Part shown: piece after piece, positions 1-8,938 of the stretch
Layout of the letters: each line of letters begins with the position of its first letter
Numbering within the stretch: the first letter of the stretch is position 1
Assembly: GCA_041906305.1 (NCBI GenBank)
Contig: JAYRJL010000005.1
Coordinates: forward strand, 1-64,000
Origin: SHVZ01 sp041906305
Lineage (GTDB): Bacteria > Pseudomonadota > Alphaproteobacteria > SHVZ01
Reading direction: 5' to 3'
DNA: 64,000 bases
The notes under the pieces: generated by a model
What the model was told of the DNA's origin: nothing
Databases searched by the model: none
The model's input: the letters and a program-made list of their open reading frames with translations, nothing else
Made by a program: the position numbers and the translations under genes

Positions 1-132
1 GGCCGGCATCACGGCCTGCGGCCGGGTCCGGTCCACCGGCAGATCGAGGATCGCCTCGTCGGCCCCGGCCGCCACCTGCCAGGCCAGCAGGGCGACCGCC
101 GCGGCGTCGCTCAGGTCTGAAATCTGCGCCAT
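1..132 (-). CDS. Uracil-DNA glycosylase (family 4-like), N-terminal fragment cut by the window edge
   Basis: Only the first 44 residues are visible; the gene runs off the left edge. The reading frame is open from an ATG at 132 and contains the motif LLAWQVAAGADEAILDLP. This resembles the N-terminal lead (LLxWQxxAGADEAI) of alphaproteobacterial family 4 uracil-DNA glycosylases, iron-sulfur enzymes that remove uracil from DNA. The catalytic domain is outside the window, so the call rests on this short motif and on the position divergent to an ETF-ubiquinone oxidoreductase gene, an arrangement I recall from related genomes. Moderate confidence; the reading frame itself is convincing. Confidence 0.55.
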   Translation of the reverse strand, partial: MAQISDLSDAAAVALLAWQVAAGADEAILDLPVDRTRPQAVMPA

Positions 133-224
133 CGGCTGGAGCCTATCGCCCCGCCTTGGGCTTGGACAGTCTCACGACCCTGCGATACATCTTCTCGAAG
201 CCCCTTAACTATGATGCGAAGCCG

Positions 225-1850
225 ATGACGCGCGAGCGCATGGAATACGACGTGGTCGTGGTCGGCGCCGGTCCTTCCGGCCTCGCCGCCGCGATCCGCC
301 TGAAGCAGCTCTCGGCCGAGGCCGGGCGCGAGGTCTCGGTCTGCGTCATCGAGAAGGGCTCCGAGGTCGGCGCCCACATCCTCTCCGGCGCGGTGGTCGA
401 GCCCCGCGCGCTCAACGAGCTGATCCCGGACTGGAAGGAGAAGGGCGCGCCGCTCAACACGCCGGTGGTCGAAGACCGCTTCCTGCTGCTGACGAAGAAG
501 AGCGCCTGGCGGATGCCGACGCCGCCGCAGATGAACAATCACGGCAACTACATCGTCAGCCTCGGCAACCTCGTGCGCTGGCTGGGCCAGCAGGCGGAAG
601 CTCTCGGCGTCGAGATCTATCCGGGCTTCGCCGCCGCGGAGGTCCTCTACGAGGACGGCCGCGTCGTCGGCGTCGCCACCGGCGACCAGGGCATCGGCAA
701 GAACGGCGAGAAGACCGGAAGCTATACCGAGGGCGTCGAGCTTCGTGCCCGCTTCACCTTGTTCGCCGAGGGCGCGCGCGGCTCCCTGACCAAGACGCTG
801 GTCCATCGCTTCGGGCTTCGCGACGGCTGCGAGCCGCAGACCTACGGCATCGGCGTGAAGGAGCTGTGGGAGGTCGATCCCTCGCAGCACCATCTCGGGC
901 GCGTCGTGCACACGATCGGCTGGCCGCTCGACAGCAGCACCTATGGCGGCTCGTTCCTCTATCACCTGGAGAACAACCAGGTCGCCGTCGGCTTCGTCAT
1001 CGGCCTCGACTACGAGAACCCGTGGCTCGCGCCGTTCGAGGAGTTCCAGCGCTTCAAGAACCATCCGGCGATCCGGCCGATCTTCGAAGGCGGCCGCCGC
1101 GTCTCCTACGGCGCGCGCGCGATCAACGAGGGCGGCTTCCAGTCGATCCCGAAGCTGACCTTCCCCGGCGGTGCGCTGATCGGCTGCGCGGCGGGCTTCG
1201 TCAACGTGCCGAAGATCAAGGGCAGCCACACGGCGATGAAGACCGGCATGCTCGCGGCCGAGGCGACGTTCGCGGCGCTCGCCGATGCGTCGGCGACCGG
1301 CATCACCGGCTACCGCGAGGCGCTGGAGAAGAGCTGGGTGTGGGAAGAGTTGCGGCGCGTCCGCAACATCCGCCCCGGCTTCAACGGCGGCATGTGGCTC
1401 GGCCTCGCGCATGCGGCGCTCGACACCTATCTCTTCCGCGGCAAGGCGCCGTGGACGCTGCATCACCATGCGGATCACGAGTGCCTGAGGCCGGCGGCGC
1501 ATTTCACGCCGATCGAGTATCCGAAGGCCGACGGCAAGGTCACCTTCGACCGGCTCTCCTCGGTGTTCATCTCGAACACCAACCACGAGGAGAACCAGCC
1601 ACCGCACCTGAAGCTGGCCGATCCGAGCGTGCCGGTCCGGGTCAACCTCGCGATCTACGAAGCGCCCGAGCAGCGCTACTGCCCGGCCGGCGTCTACGAG
1701 ATCGTCGGCCGCGACGAAGGCACGCCGCGCCTGCAGATCAACGCGCAGAACTGCGTCCACTGCAAAACCTGCGACATCAAGGACCCGACCCAGAACATCA
1801 ACTGGGTGGTGCCGGAGGGTGGCGGCGGACCGAACTATCCCAATATGTAA
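225..1850 (+). CDS. Electron transfer flavoprotein-ubiquinone oxidoreductase
   Basis: 541 residues. This inner-membrane-associated FAD and 4Fe-4S enzyme passes electrons from reduced ETF (fatty acid and amino acid oxidation) to ubiquinone. The FAD dinucleotide-binding loop GAGPSG lies at residues 14-19. The C-terminus has the cluster ligands: a Cys in YCPAGVYE, then CVHCKTC followed by DIKDPTQNINW, the standard ETF-QO ending. Length matches the family. I chose ATG 225 (MTRERMEYD) because homologues start a few residues before MEYDVVVVGAG; ATG 240 is an alternative and the in-frame codon at 156 is too far upstream. It is followed after 28 bases by the TPR lipoprotein and then ispE, probably one transcript. 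Confidence 0.95.
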   Translation: MTRERMEYDVVVVGAGPSGLAAAIRLKQLSAEAGREVSVCVIEKGSEVGAHILSGAVVEPRALNELIPDWKEKGAPLNTPVVEDRFLLLTKKSAWRMPTPPQMNNHGNYIVSLGNLVRWLGQQAEALGVEIYPGFAAAEVLYEDGRVVGVATGDQGIGKNGEKTGSYTEGVELRARFTLFAEGARGSLTKTLVHRFGLRDGCEPQTYGIGVKELWEVDPSQHHLGRVVHTIGWPLDSSTYGGSFLYHLENNQVAVGFVIGLDYENPWLAPFEEFQRFKNHPAIRPIFEGGRRVSYGARAINEGGFQSIPKLTFPGGALIGCAAGFVNVPKIKGSHTAMKTGMLAAEATFAALADASATGITGYREALEKSWVWEELRRVRNIRPGFNGGMWLGLAHAALDTYLFRGKAPWTLHHHADHECLRPAAHFTPIEYPKADGKVTFDRLSSVFISNTNHEENQPPHLKLADPSVPVRVNLAIYEAPEQRYCPAGVYEIVGRDEGTPRLQINAQNCVHCKTCDIKDPTQNINWVVPEGGGGPNYPNM

Positions 1851-1878
1851 GATCCCGAATTCTCGAAGCCTTCAGGCG

Positions 1879-3609
1879 ATGGAACGCATGCCCGCCTCCT
1901 CCCGTACCCCGCTCGTCCTCCTCATTGCCGCGGCGCTGTCGGCATGCGCCGCCGGCGGCGCCACGCCGGCCGCGGCCCCCGCGGAGAAGCTGCCGCTGGG
2001 ATCGACCGCCTCCGGCAATTTCCTCTCCGGGCTCTCCGCCCAGCGCGGCAACGATCCCGGCGCGGCGGCCGAGTATTTCGGCGCGGCGCTCAAGGTCGAT
2101 CCGAGCGATCCGCAGCTCCTGCTGCGGGGACTCGCGGTGGCGCTGCAGGACGGACGCGGCGACCTCGCCGCCGAGCTCGCGGAGCGGCTGGTCGCGATCG
2201 AGCCGGCCAACGCGTTCGGCGTGCTGACGCTGGCGCTCGCCGACGCCAAGGCCGACCGCTACGCCGATTCCGAGAAGCGCCTGTCGACGCTCCGCCGCGC
2301 CGGGCCGAACGCGATCCTCGCGCCGCTGCTGATCGCCTGGGCGCGCGCCGGCCAGGGCAACTACGACCAGGCGGTCGACGCGCTGGAGACCACCGGCAAT
2401 CCGCAGGCCGATCTCTCGAGCATGTTCCAGCTGCATGCGGCGATGATCAACGAGTTCGGCGGACGGACCGAGGCCGCGGAGAAGAACTACCGTGCCGCGC
2501 TCGCCGCCGAGGCGCCGTCGCTGCGCGCGGTGGTCGCCGCCGGCCGCTTCTACGAGCGTGCCGGGCGCCAGGCCGAAGCCGAGGCGCTGTATCAGAAGTT
2601 CAACGAGCGCGCCTCCGATCCCATCTACCTGCAGGGCGAGCTCGCCCGCGCGCGATCGAAGGGCACGCCGCCGGTGATGATCGCCAAGGCGTCCGACGGC
2701 ATGGCCGATGCGCTGTTCGACCTCGCCTCGGCGCTGCAGACCGACCGCACCGGCGACCTGGCGCAGGTCTACGTGCAGACCGCGATGTGGCTGAAGCCCC
2801 GGTTCCCGGCGGCGAACCTGCTGCTCGGCAGCCTGCTCGAGAACGAGCAGCGCTATGCCGAGGCGAACACCGCCTACGGCACCGCCAGCAACGACGCGAT
2901 CTACGGGTGGGCTGCGAAGCTTCACATCGCGAGCAACCTCGACCAGATGGGCAAGACCGACGACGCGGTGCGCGTGCTCGAGGCGATGGCGACCGAGCAG
3001 CCCGACCGCATCGATGCGCTGGTGCGTCTGGGCGACCTCTGGCGCTCGAAGGTCAAGCAGCCGGGACAGTTCCCCGAATACGACAAGGCGCTCTCGGCCT
3101 ACGACCGCGCGGTCGCGCGCGTGCCGAACCCGAGCTCGCAGCACTGGAGCCTGTTCTTCTCGCGCGCCGTCGTGCTCGAGCGCTCCGGGCGCTGGGCGCG
3201 GGCGGAGCCCGATCTCCTGAAGGCGCTCGAGCTCGAGCCCGAGCAGCCGAGCGTGCTCAACTATCTCGGATACTCCTGGGCCGACCAGCGCCTGCATCTC
3301 GACAAGGCGCTGCCGATGATCGAGCGCGCGGTCGAGCTTCGCCCGCGCGACGGCTACATCGTCGACTCGCTCGGCTGGGTCCATTTCCGTCTCGGCAATC
3401 TCGAGAAGGCGCTGGGATACATGGAGCAGGCGGTCGAACTTCGTCCGCAGGACCCGACGATCAACGATCATCTCGGCGACGTCTACTGGCGCGTCGGGCG
3501 CCGTGCCGAGGCCCGCTACCAGTGGGAACGCGCCCTTCGTCTCGAGCCCGAGCCCGAGGCGGTGCCGGCCATCCGGAAGAAGATCGCCGACGGCCTGCCG
3601 CCGCTGTGA
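1879..3609 (+). CDS. TPR-repeat lipoprotein
   Basis: 576 residues. A short hydrophobic signal ends in the lipobox LSAC, giving lipidation at Cys23, so the product is probably an envelope lipoprotein. The rest is alpha-helical with many degenerate tetratricopeptide repeats; the clearest are near the C-terminus (VLNYLGYSWADQ, IVDSLGWVHFRLG, INDHLGDVYWRVG). TPR arrays scaffold protein-protein interactions; no enzymatic domain is visible. A TPR protein directly upstream of ispE is common in Rhodospirillales-type genomes; the two are 13 bases apart here. Start ATG 1879 is chosen because it gives a proper signal peptide; ATG 1888 also works. Confidence 0.85.
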   Translation: MERMPASSRTPLVLLIAAALSACAAGGATPAAAPAEKLPLGSTASGNFLSGLSAQRGNDPGAAAEYFGAALKVDPSDPQLLLRGLAVALQDGRGDLAAELAERLVAIEPANAFGVLTLALADAKADRYADSEKRLSTLRRAGPNAILAPLLIAWARAGQGNYDQAVDALETTGNPQADLSSMFQLHAAMINEFGGRTEAAEKNYRAALAAEAPSLRAVVAAGRFYERAGRQAEAEALYQKFNERASDPIYLQGELARARSKGTPPVMIAKASDGMADALFDLASALQTDRTGDLAQVYVQTAMWLKPRFPAANLLLGSLLENEQRYAEANTAYGTASNDAIYGWAAKLHIASNLDQMGKTDDAVRVLEAMATEQPDRIDALVRLGDLWRSKVKQPGQFPEYDKALSAYDRAVARVPNPSSQHWSLFFSRAVVLERSGRWARAEPDLLKALELEPEQPSVLNYLGYSWADQRLHLDKALPMIERAVELRPRDGYIVDSLGWVHFRLGNLEKALGYMEQAVELRPQDPTINDHLGDVYWRVGRRAEARYQWERALRLEPEPEAVPAIRKKIADGLPPL

Positions 3610-3622
3610 GCAACCGCCTTAC

Positions 3623-4465
3623 GTGATCCACGTCCGGGCGCACGCGAAGGTCAATCTCTACCTCCACGTCGTCGGCAAGCGCGCCGACGGGTACCACCTG
3701 CTCGACAGCCTCGTCGTCTTCGCCGACCTGCATGACGACGTCGTCGCCGAGGCCGCCGACGACCTGACGCTCGCGATCGACGGGCCGTTCGGCGATGCGC
3801 TCGCAAGCGAGCCGGACAATCTCGTGCTGCGCGCGGCGCGCGGGCTCGCGGAGGCCTGTCGCATCGAGCCGAAGGCCAGGCTGCGGCTGACCAAGCGCAT
3901 CCCGGTCTCGGCCGGCATCGGCGGCGGCTCGGCCGATGCCGCGGCGACGCTGGCGGCGCTGGCCGAGCTCTGGTCGGTCGAGGTGCCGATCGCGCTGCTT
4001 GAGAAGCTCGGTGCCGACGTGCCGGCCTGCTTCGCCAGCCGGCCGCTGTTCATGTCCGGCATCGGTGAGCAGCTCGCGCCGGCGCCGAAGTTGCCGCCCA
4101 CCTGGATCCTTCTGGTGAATCCGGGTGTCGCGGTTTCGACAAGGGACGTGTTCCGGGCGCGCAACGGCGCGTTCTCGCAGGCAGCGCCGTTCAACGTCGC
4201 GCCGCTCGACGCCGAGCGCCTCGCGCGCTTCCTGCTTCATCGCCGCAACGACCTCACGGCCGCCGCGACCGTTCATGCGCGCGAGGTCCGCGAGGCGCGC
4301 GAGAGGATCGGCGCAACGGAAGGCTGCCTGCTCGCGCGCATGTCGGGCAGCGGCGCCACCGTGTTCGGGCTCTATGCGTCGGAAGAGGAAGCGGCGCGCG
4401 CTGCCGTGGCTATCAGGAACGATCGTCCGGCGTGGTGGTGCTGGAGCGGCGCGATCCGCGTCTAG
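3623..4465 (+). CDS. ispE: 4-diphosphocytidyl-2-C-methyl-D-erythritol kinase
   Basis: 280 residues, a GHMP-family kinase. It phosphorylates CDP-methylerythritol in the non-mevalonate isoprenoid pathway. The N-terminus has AHAKVNLYLHV and DGYHLLDSL, the IspE substrate-binding segments; the ATP-binding motif PVSAGIGGGSADAAATL is at about residues 94-110; the C-terminal GHMP motif is ARMSGSGATVFGLY. The start is taken as GTG 3623 because residues before it would overlap the upstream gene and are not IspE-like. The TAG stop shares the tetramer CTAG with the TAG of the convergent gene on the other strand. Confidence 0.95.
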   Translation: MIHVRAHAKVNLYLHVVGKRADGYHLLDSLVVFADLHDDVVAEAADDLTLAIDGPFGDALASEPDNLVLRAARGLAEACRIEPKARLRLTKRIPVSAGIGGGSADAAATLAALAELWSVEVPIALLEKLGADVPACFASRPLFMSGIGEQLAPAPKLPPTWILLVNPGVAVSTRDVFRARNGAFSQAAPFNVAPLDAERLARFLLHRRNDLTAAATVHAREVREARERIGATEGCLLARMSGSGATVFGLYASEEEAARAAVAIRNDRPAWWCWSGAIRV

Positions 4466-6642
4466 CGTCGCGTGCCTGCCGCGGCTGTCGGCGACAGCGA
4501 AGGGCCGAGCTTCGCGGTCAGGACCTCGAGCAGCTCTTCGGTCGCGACGCCGGTCTGCGGCAGGCCGCTGTCGCTCTGGAACTTGCGGATCGCCTGCCGG
4601 GTCTTGTCGCCGAGCATGCCGTCGATGCGACCGGCGTCGTAGCCGAGCTCGGTCAGCATGTGCTGGACCGCGCCGATCACCTCGGTCGCGGGCTTCGTCG
4701 GGTCCGCGCCGTTCTTGCTCGGATCGGGCTTCGGCGCCGGCTTCTTCGCCAGCGCCGCCCGTGCATCCGGGTCGCCGAGCAGCGCCGCGCGGCTGAGATA
4801 GGCGCGCGCACCGGTCGGGTTCGCAGGCCCGCCGAGGCCGGACTCGGAGAGGACGGCGAGATTGTAGAACGCCTTGGCGATGCCCTGATCGGCCGCGCGC
4901 TTGAACCAGCGCTGCGCCTCGGCATAGTCGGTCGGGATGCCGCGGCCCTGGGCGTAGAAGACGCCGAGATTGTACTGCGCGCGCGCATGTCCCTGCTCGG
5001 CCGCGGAGTGGTACCAGAGCAGGGCCCGCACATCGTCGGCGCCGACCCCGAACCCATGCTCGTAGAGGACACCGAGATTGTATTGCGCGCTGGCGTTGCC
5101 CTGCACCGCGGCCTCGCGGAACCAGTACGCGGCCTTGCCGTAATCGGGATTTCCGGTCTCGGGCTGCGCCGCCATCACGCCAAGCTCGTACTGCGCCTTC
5201 ACGTCGCCGCCGCGCGCCGCCTTCTCGAGATCCTCGGCTTCGCGCGGAGGCGGCGGCGCCTCGGTCGGCTGCGCCAGCGTCGGGAAGCCTTGCGCGGAGT
5301 CGGTTGTCGGCGGCGTGGCCGTCGGAGCGGGGCCTGGGCTCGCGGGCAGGGGTGCCGTCGGCGGCACCGCGGCCGTCTGCGGCGCCGCCGGTGAGGGCGA
5401 CGATGCGGGGGCGGACGAGGCGGGGGCGGACGACGTGGACGCCGCCGGTCCGGTGGCCGGTGTCGGTGGCAGCGCCGTCGTGGGCGTCGTCGCGCCGCTC
5501 GTCATGGGTGCGATCGGCGTCGGCGGCGGCACGGCGGAGGCCGGCGGCGGAGGCGGGGGCTCGGCCTTCGGCGCCTCGACCTTGGGCGGCTCGGATTGGG
5601 GTGCTTCGGACTTGGAGGGTTCGGACTTTGGGGGTTCCGACGTGGGGACGGCTGCCGTCGGGGTCTCCGCCGGCTTCCCGGACTCGGCCGGCGCGTCCTC
5701 GAACAGGCTCTTGAGGTCGTGGATCCAATGACGCGCCGTCTCGTCGGCGACGATCGCCCAGCGCTTGCCCTGGTCGATCGCGTGGTCGACGGTTTCGGCG
5801 ACCGGATCGACGAGGCGCGGCGGAAGTCCGACGAGCTCGCCGTGGTCGAGGACCAGGATCGCCGAGCCGGCGCCGAGCGCCAACGCCACGATCGCGCCGG
5901 CGAGGGAGCCCAGGGCACGGCGGAAACGGCTCCGGCGCTGGACTTTTCGCTCGCGCGGCTTGGCCCAGGATCGGCGGTGCGGCCGCTCCGCCGGAATTTC
6001 GTTGTCGACCGTGAAGACCAGCGGCTCGGGCTCGGGCGTCTCCGGAACCTTGAAGCGCTCGAAGTCGTCGTCCGGCGGCGGCACCGGCGTCGGGAACTCG
6101 TCCGCGATCGGGGCCGGCGTGTGGGCCGGCGCCTCGGGTTCGGGTTCGGGCTGGCGGAAACGCTCGAAATCATCGTCGGCGGAGACCGGCGCGGGCTCCG
6201 GCTCCTCCGGGACCCGGAACCGCTCGAAATCGTCGTCGAGAGCGAGGGGCGGTTCTTCCGCCGGCGGCAGGGCGGCCGGCTCCGCGGGTTTCGCCCGGCC
6301 CGAGACCCGGGCATGCTCGATCTCGACCAGCCGATGGGCCAGCTCCTGGACCTTGAGCGCGACCGGTATGACCATGTCGCCGGAGCGGGACTCCGCACGT
6401 TCGATTCCGCTTTCCAGCGACCTGACCTCGGCCCTTTGGGCCGCGGCCATCACATTGTTTTCCTGCTGGATTTCCGGGGACGGCGGCGCCGCCGCGAGCA
6501 CCGCCTCGTGGGAGCGGATCGCCTGCTCGATCCAGGCGCCGACCGTCATGCCGGCGGCCTGCGCGGCGTGTCGCGCGGTCTCGCGGGTCGTCCGCTCGAC
6601 GCCCTTCACGCTCCACGGAGCGGCGCTGGTTTTACCGGTCAT
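4462..6642 (-). CDS. PodJ-like SEL1-repeat, peptidoglycan-binding membrane protein
   Basis: 726 residues from ATG 6642. Order of parts: an N-terminal module with APWSVKGVE followed by an Arg/Ala-rich helix and VGAWIEQAI (about residues 8-40), as in alphaproteobacterial PodJ-type polarity proteins; three copies of DDDFERF(R/K) in acidic Pro-rich sequence (about 130-210); one transmembrane helix near 245-265; a long Pro/Ser/Ala/Thr linker; SEL1 repeats (about 475-625, motif AQYNLGV); and a peptidoglycan-binding domain (about 655-705, LGYDAGRIDGMLG and TRQAIRKFQ). This suggests a cytoplasmic polar or scaffold head and a periplasmic wall-binding tail. An in-frame TTG at 6672 overlaps the upstream stop and is an alternative start. 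Not necessarily the PodJ orthologue. Confidence 0.8.
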   Translation of the reverse strand: MTGKTSAAPWSVKGVERTTRETARHAAQAAGMTVGAWIEQAIRSHEAVLAAAPPSPEIQQENNVMAAAQRAEVRSLESGIERAESRSGDMVIPVALKVQELAHRLVEIEHARVSGRAKPAEPAALPPAEEPPLALDDDFERFRVPEEPEPAPVSADDDFERFRQPEPEPEAPAHTPAPIADEFPTPVPPPDDDFERFKVPETPEPEPLVFTVDNEIPAERPHRRSWAKPRERKVQRRSRFRRALGSLAGAIVALALGAGSAILVLDHGELVGLPPRLVDPVAETVDHAIDQGKRWAIVADETARHWIHDLKSLFEDAPAESGKPAETPTAAVPTSEPPKSEPSKSEAPQSEPPKVEAPKAEPPPPPPASAVPPPTPIAPMTSGATTPTTALPPTPATGPAASTSSAPASSAPASSPSPAAPQTAAVPPTAPLPASPGPAPTATPPTTDSAQGFPTLAQPTEAPPPPREAEDLEKAARGGDVKAQYELGVMAAQPETGNPDYGKAAYWFREAAVQGNASAQYNLGVLYEHGFGVGADDVRALLWYHSAAEQGHARAQYNLGVFYAQGRGIPTDYAEAQRWFKRAADQGIAKAFYNLAVLSESGLGGPANPTGARAYLSRAALLGDPDARAALAKKPAPKPDPSKNGADPTKPATEVIGAVQHMLTELGYDAGRIDGMLGDKTRQAIRKFQSDSGLPQTGVATEELLEVLTAKLGPSLSPTAAAGTRR

Positions 6643-6668
6643 ATCTGGCGTACTACCGAAGCCCGAAC

Positions 6669-7040
6669 TCAATATCTAGGCTTACGCGGGTCGGGCGCCG
6701 GCAAGGGCGGCGCCTCCAGGACCTCGAGCCGCCGGCCGATCTGCGAGAGGGCCTGATCGAGGGGCTGGATCGCTTCGAGCATCCGGCGCTCGACCGCGGC
6801 CAGCCGCTGGGTCAGAGCTTCGATGTCGACGCGGAGCTCGGCCGGGGCCGGCACCGGCGGCTCGGGTCGGACGACGACCTGGTTCGCCTGCCCCAGACGC
6901 TGGGCGCTCGCGGCGTCGATGAGCCGCGACAGCCAGACGCCCATCGGCTCGCCCGAGGCCATCGCCGCGGTCTTGGCGATCTTCCGGGCTTCCGCCGATA
7001 CACCCTTGATACTCCAAGGCATATTACCGGCTTCGGACAT
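6669..7040 (-). CDS. Small protein paralogous to the N-terminal module of the downstream PodJ-like protein
   Basis: 123 residues. It begins MSEAGNMPWSIKGVSAEARK and continues with an Ala-rich helix and MGVWLSRLIDAA, the same pattern as residues 8-40 of the next gene. The rest is a likely coiled coil (IEALTQRLAAVERRMLEAIQPLDQAL) with Pro-rich linkers and no membrane segment. ATG 7040 is preceded by GGAGGACCGG, a strong ribosome-binding site. The gene ends at 6669, overlapping the possible TTG start of the PodJ-like gene, so the two are probably co-transcribed. Function unknown; a soluble partner or competitor of the larger protein is an inference. Confidence 0.75.
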   Translation of the reverse strand: MSEAGNMPWSIKGVSAEARKIAKTAAMASGEPMGVWLSRLIDAASAQRLGQANQVVVRPEPPVPAPAELRVDIEALTQRLAAVERRMLEAIQPLDQALSQIGRRLEVLEAPPLPAPDPRKPRY

Positions 7041-7216
7041 CCGGTCCTCCCCGTCATACCCAGTATGACCCAACCCCGGCCGACACGATACCAGAGGTCG
7101 GACCGAAGGGTAACCGGTAAGTCGCCCGGTCGCTCCCGAGCTCCGCCGTCAGCCGCGTTGCCGCGCTCCCGGTTTTGAGGGTATGGTGCCCGCCGCTTCG
7201 GTAAGGCCGACGGCAT

Positions 7217-7290
7217 TGGGGCGTGGCCAAGCGGTAAGGCAGCGGTTTTTGGTACCGCGATCCCAGGTTCGAATCCTGGCGCCCCAGCCA
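7217..7290 (+). tRNA. tRNA-Gln (anticodon TTG)
   Basis: A complete cloverleaf can be folded: acceptor TGGGGCG pairs with CGCCCCA, the anticodon stem GCGGT/ACCGC encloses the loop TTTTGGT with anticodon TTG, and the T arm is CCAGGTTCGAATCCTGG. The discriminator base is G and CCA is encoded at 7288-7290. The anticodon reads CAA, glutamine. It stands alone between the small PodJ-like gene and the metallo-hydrolase gene. Confidence 0.95.
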
Positions 7291-7317
7291 GCCTTTCGGC
7301 AGCGATATATCAGGCAA

Positions 7318-8160
7318 TTATAGAGTAAGTGTAAGGCCTTCGCGGGCGACGAGGGTGCCGATGCGGCGTTTCTCGGCCGCCGCGGCGATGCCGTCCATGA
7401 AGGTGTCGTCGTGGCTGGGATCGTGGTGGAAGATCACCAGTCGTTTGGCGCCGGCCGCCTCGCAGACCCGGATACCTTCCTCCCAGGTCGAGTGGCCCCA
7501 GCCTTTGAACTTCGGGTATTCCTCGTCCGTGTAGGTCGAGTCGTAGATCACGATGTCGGCGCCGTGGATCAGGCCGAGGATCGTCTCGTCCGGACCCTGC
7601 CCATTATGCTCGGTGTCGGTCACGTAGCAGATCGAGCGGCCGCCATACTCGATGCGGTATCCGGTCGCGCCGTTCGGGTGGTTGAGCGGGGCCGTCCTCA
7701 GGACCACGCCCGGCCGGGGCACCAGCGTCGCCCCGGCGACGAAGTCCTTGTAGGCGATGTCCGCCTTGAAGATCTCGATCGGCACCGGGAACAGCGGCGG
7801 CATCATCATCTCGCAGAGGACGTCGCAGAGCTCCAGGCCCTGCGCCTCGAGGTGCCCGGCCCAGAAGCGGAACCGGTTCTGCGGCACGAAGGCCGGGCCG
7901 AAGAACGGCAGGCCGCTGACATGGTCGAAATGGGTGTGGGAGAGGAACAGGTCGGCGTCGACCCCGCCGGCCTCGGCCAGCTTCCGCCCGAGCGGCCTCA
8001 GGCCCGTGCCGGCGTCGAAGATCAGCAGGTGATCGCCGCAGCGGACCTCGAGGCAGGAGGTGTTGCCGCCATAGCGGAGCATCTCCGGCTCCGGGCACGC
8101 GATCGAACCGCGTACCCCCCAGAAAGTGACGCTGAATGCCGAATTGACGGGAACGGACAC
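7318..8160 (-). CDS. Metallo-beta-lactamase-fold hydrolase
   Basis: 280 residues. The metal-binding motif HTHFDH is at residues 75-80, with further ligands in YVTDTEH and VIFHHDPSHDD. The opening FWGVRGSIACPEPEMLRYGGNTSC is typical of a branch of MBL-fold proteins related to PhnP and phosphodiesterase-type enzymes. Substrate unknown. The start is GTG 8160, preceded by GAGGCG. It lies 10 bases after the OmpR-type regulator gene in the same orientation, so the two are probably an operon, which hints that the hydrolase acts on a nucleotide or signalling substrate; that link is inference. Confidence 0.85.
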   Translation of the reverse strand: MSVPVNSAFSVTFWGVRGSIACPEPEMLRYGGNTSCLEVRCGDHLLIFDAGTGLRPLGRKLAEAGGVDADLFLSHTHFDHVSGLPFFGPAFVPQNRFRFWAGHLEAQGLELCDVLCEMMMPPLFPVPIEIFKADIAYKDFVAGATLVPRPGVVLRTAPLNHPNGATGYRIEYGGRSICYVTDTEHNGQGPDETILGLIHGADIVIYDSTYTDEEYPKFKGWGHSTWEEGIRVCEAAGAKRLVIFHHDPSHDDTFMDGIAAAAEKRRIGTLVAREGLTLTL

Positions 8161-8170
8161 CGGAGGCGCC

Positions 8171-8860
8171 TCAGATCACCAGGCGATAGCCGCCCTGCTC
8201 GGTCACAAGGATCTGGGCCTTGGCCGGGTTGCGCTCGATCTTCTGGCGCAGCCGGTAGACATGGGTCTCGAGCGTGTGCGTGGTGACGCCCGAATTGTAG
8301 CCCCAGACCTCGTTCAGCAGCACCTCGCGGGCGATCGGCCTGGCGCCGGCCCGGAACAGGTACTTGAGGATCGCCGTCTCCTTCTCCGTCAGCCGGATGC
8401 GGCGGTTCTTCTCCGGGTCCATCAGCAGCTTGGAGGCGGGGCGGAAGCGGTAGGGTCCGATCGCGAAGAGGGCGTCGTCGCTCTGCTCATGCTGGCGGAG
8501 CTGCGCCTTGATGCGCGCGATCAGGACGCCGAGGCGGAACGGCTTGGTGACGTAGTCGCTGGCGCCGGCATCCAGTCCCTGGATCGTGTCGGACTCGGAA
8601 TCCGCGCCGGTCAGCATGATGATCGGGGCCTTGAGCCCGCCCGTCCGCATCTGCTGGCAGACCTGGCGGCCGTCGCCGTCGGGGAGGCCGACATCGAGCA
8701 GGACCAAGTCGACATGGTCGCGCTTGACCGCCTCCAGGCCCTCGGCGCCGGACTTGGCCTGTATGACCTCGAACTCTTGCTGCAGTTGCAGCTGGTCGGC
8801 CAGCACTTCCCGGAGGTCCGGGTCGTCATCGACGATCAGCAGCGTCTTGGGCTTGGTCAT
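8171..8860 (-). CDS. OmpR/PhoB-family response regulator
   Basis: 229 residues. The receiver domain has acidic residues D11-D13, phosphoacceptor D56 (DLVLLDVGLPD), T84 and K106 (TKPF). The C-terminal winged-helix domain (about 130-227) includes RLTEKETAILKYL, EVWGYNSGV and THTLETHVYRLRQKIE. It is thus an intact phosphorylation-dependent DNA-binding regulator. No histidine kinase gene is in the window. ATG 8860 (MTKPKTLLIVDDD) fits the domain boundary; ATG 8896 would add 12 unconserved residues. The promoter region has two copies of ACTACCAGT spaced 22 bases apart, a possible autoregulatory site. Confidence 0.9.
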   Translation of the reverse strand: MTKPKTLLIVDDDPDLREVLADQLQLQQEFEVIQAKSGAEGLEAVKRDHVDLVLLDVGLPDGDGRQVCQQMRTGGLKAPIIMLTGADSESDTIQGLDAGASDYVTKPFRLGVLIARIKAQLRQHEQSDDALFAIGPYRFRPASKLLMDPEKNRRIRLTEKETAILKYLFRAGARPIAREVLLNEVWGYNSGVTTHTLETHVYRLRQKIERNPAKAQILVTEQGGYRLVI

Positions 8861-8938
8861 CCCGACTGGGACCTTCGTGGGGACAATCGACGGCATTTCG
8901 AGCGTATCACGGCCCGCGGCTGACGGCGACGGGAAGGT

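Noticed and set aside
111..1760. Long minus-strand frame opposite the ETF-ubiquinone oxidoreductase gene
   Set aside because: Arg/Ala/Leu-rich shadow frame typical of GC-rich coding DNA; the plus strand has clear FAD and iron-sulfur motifs.
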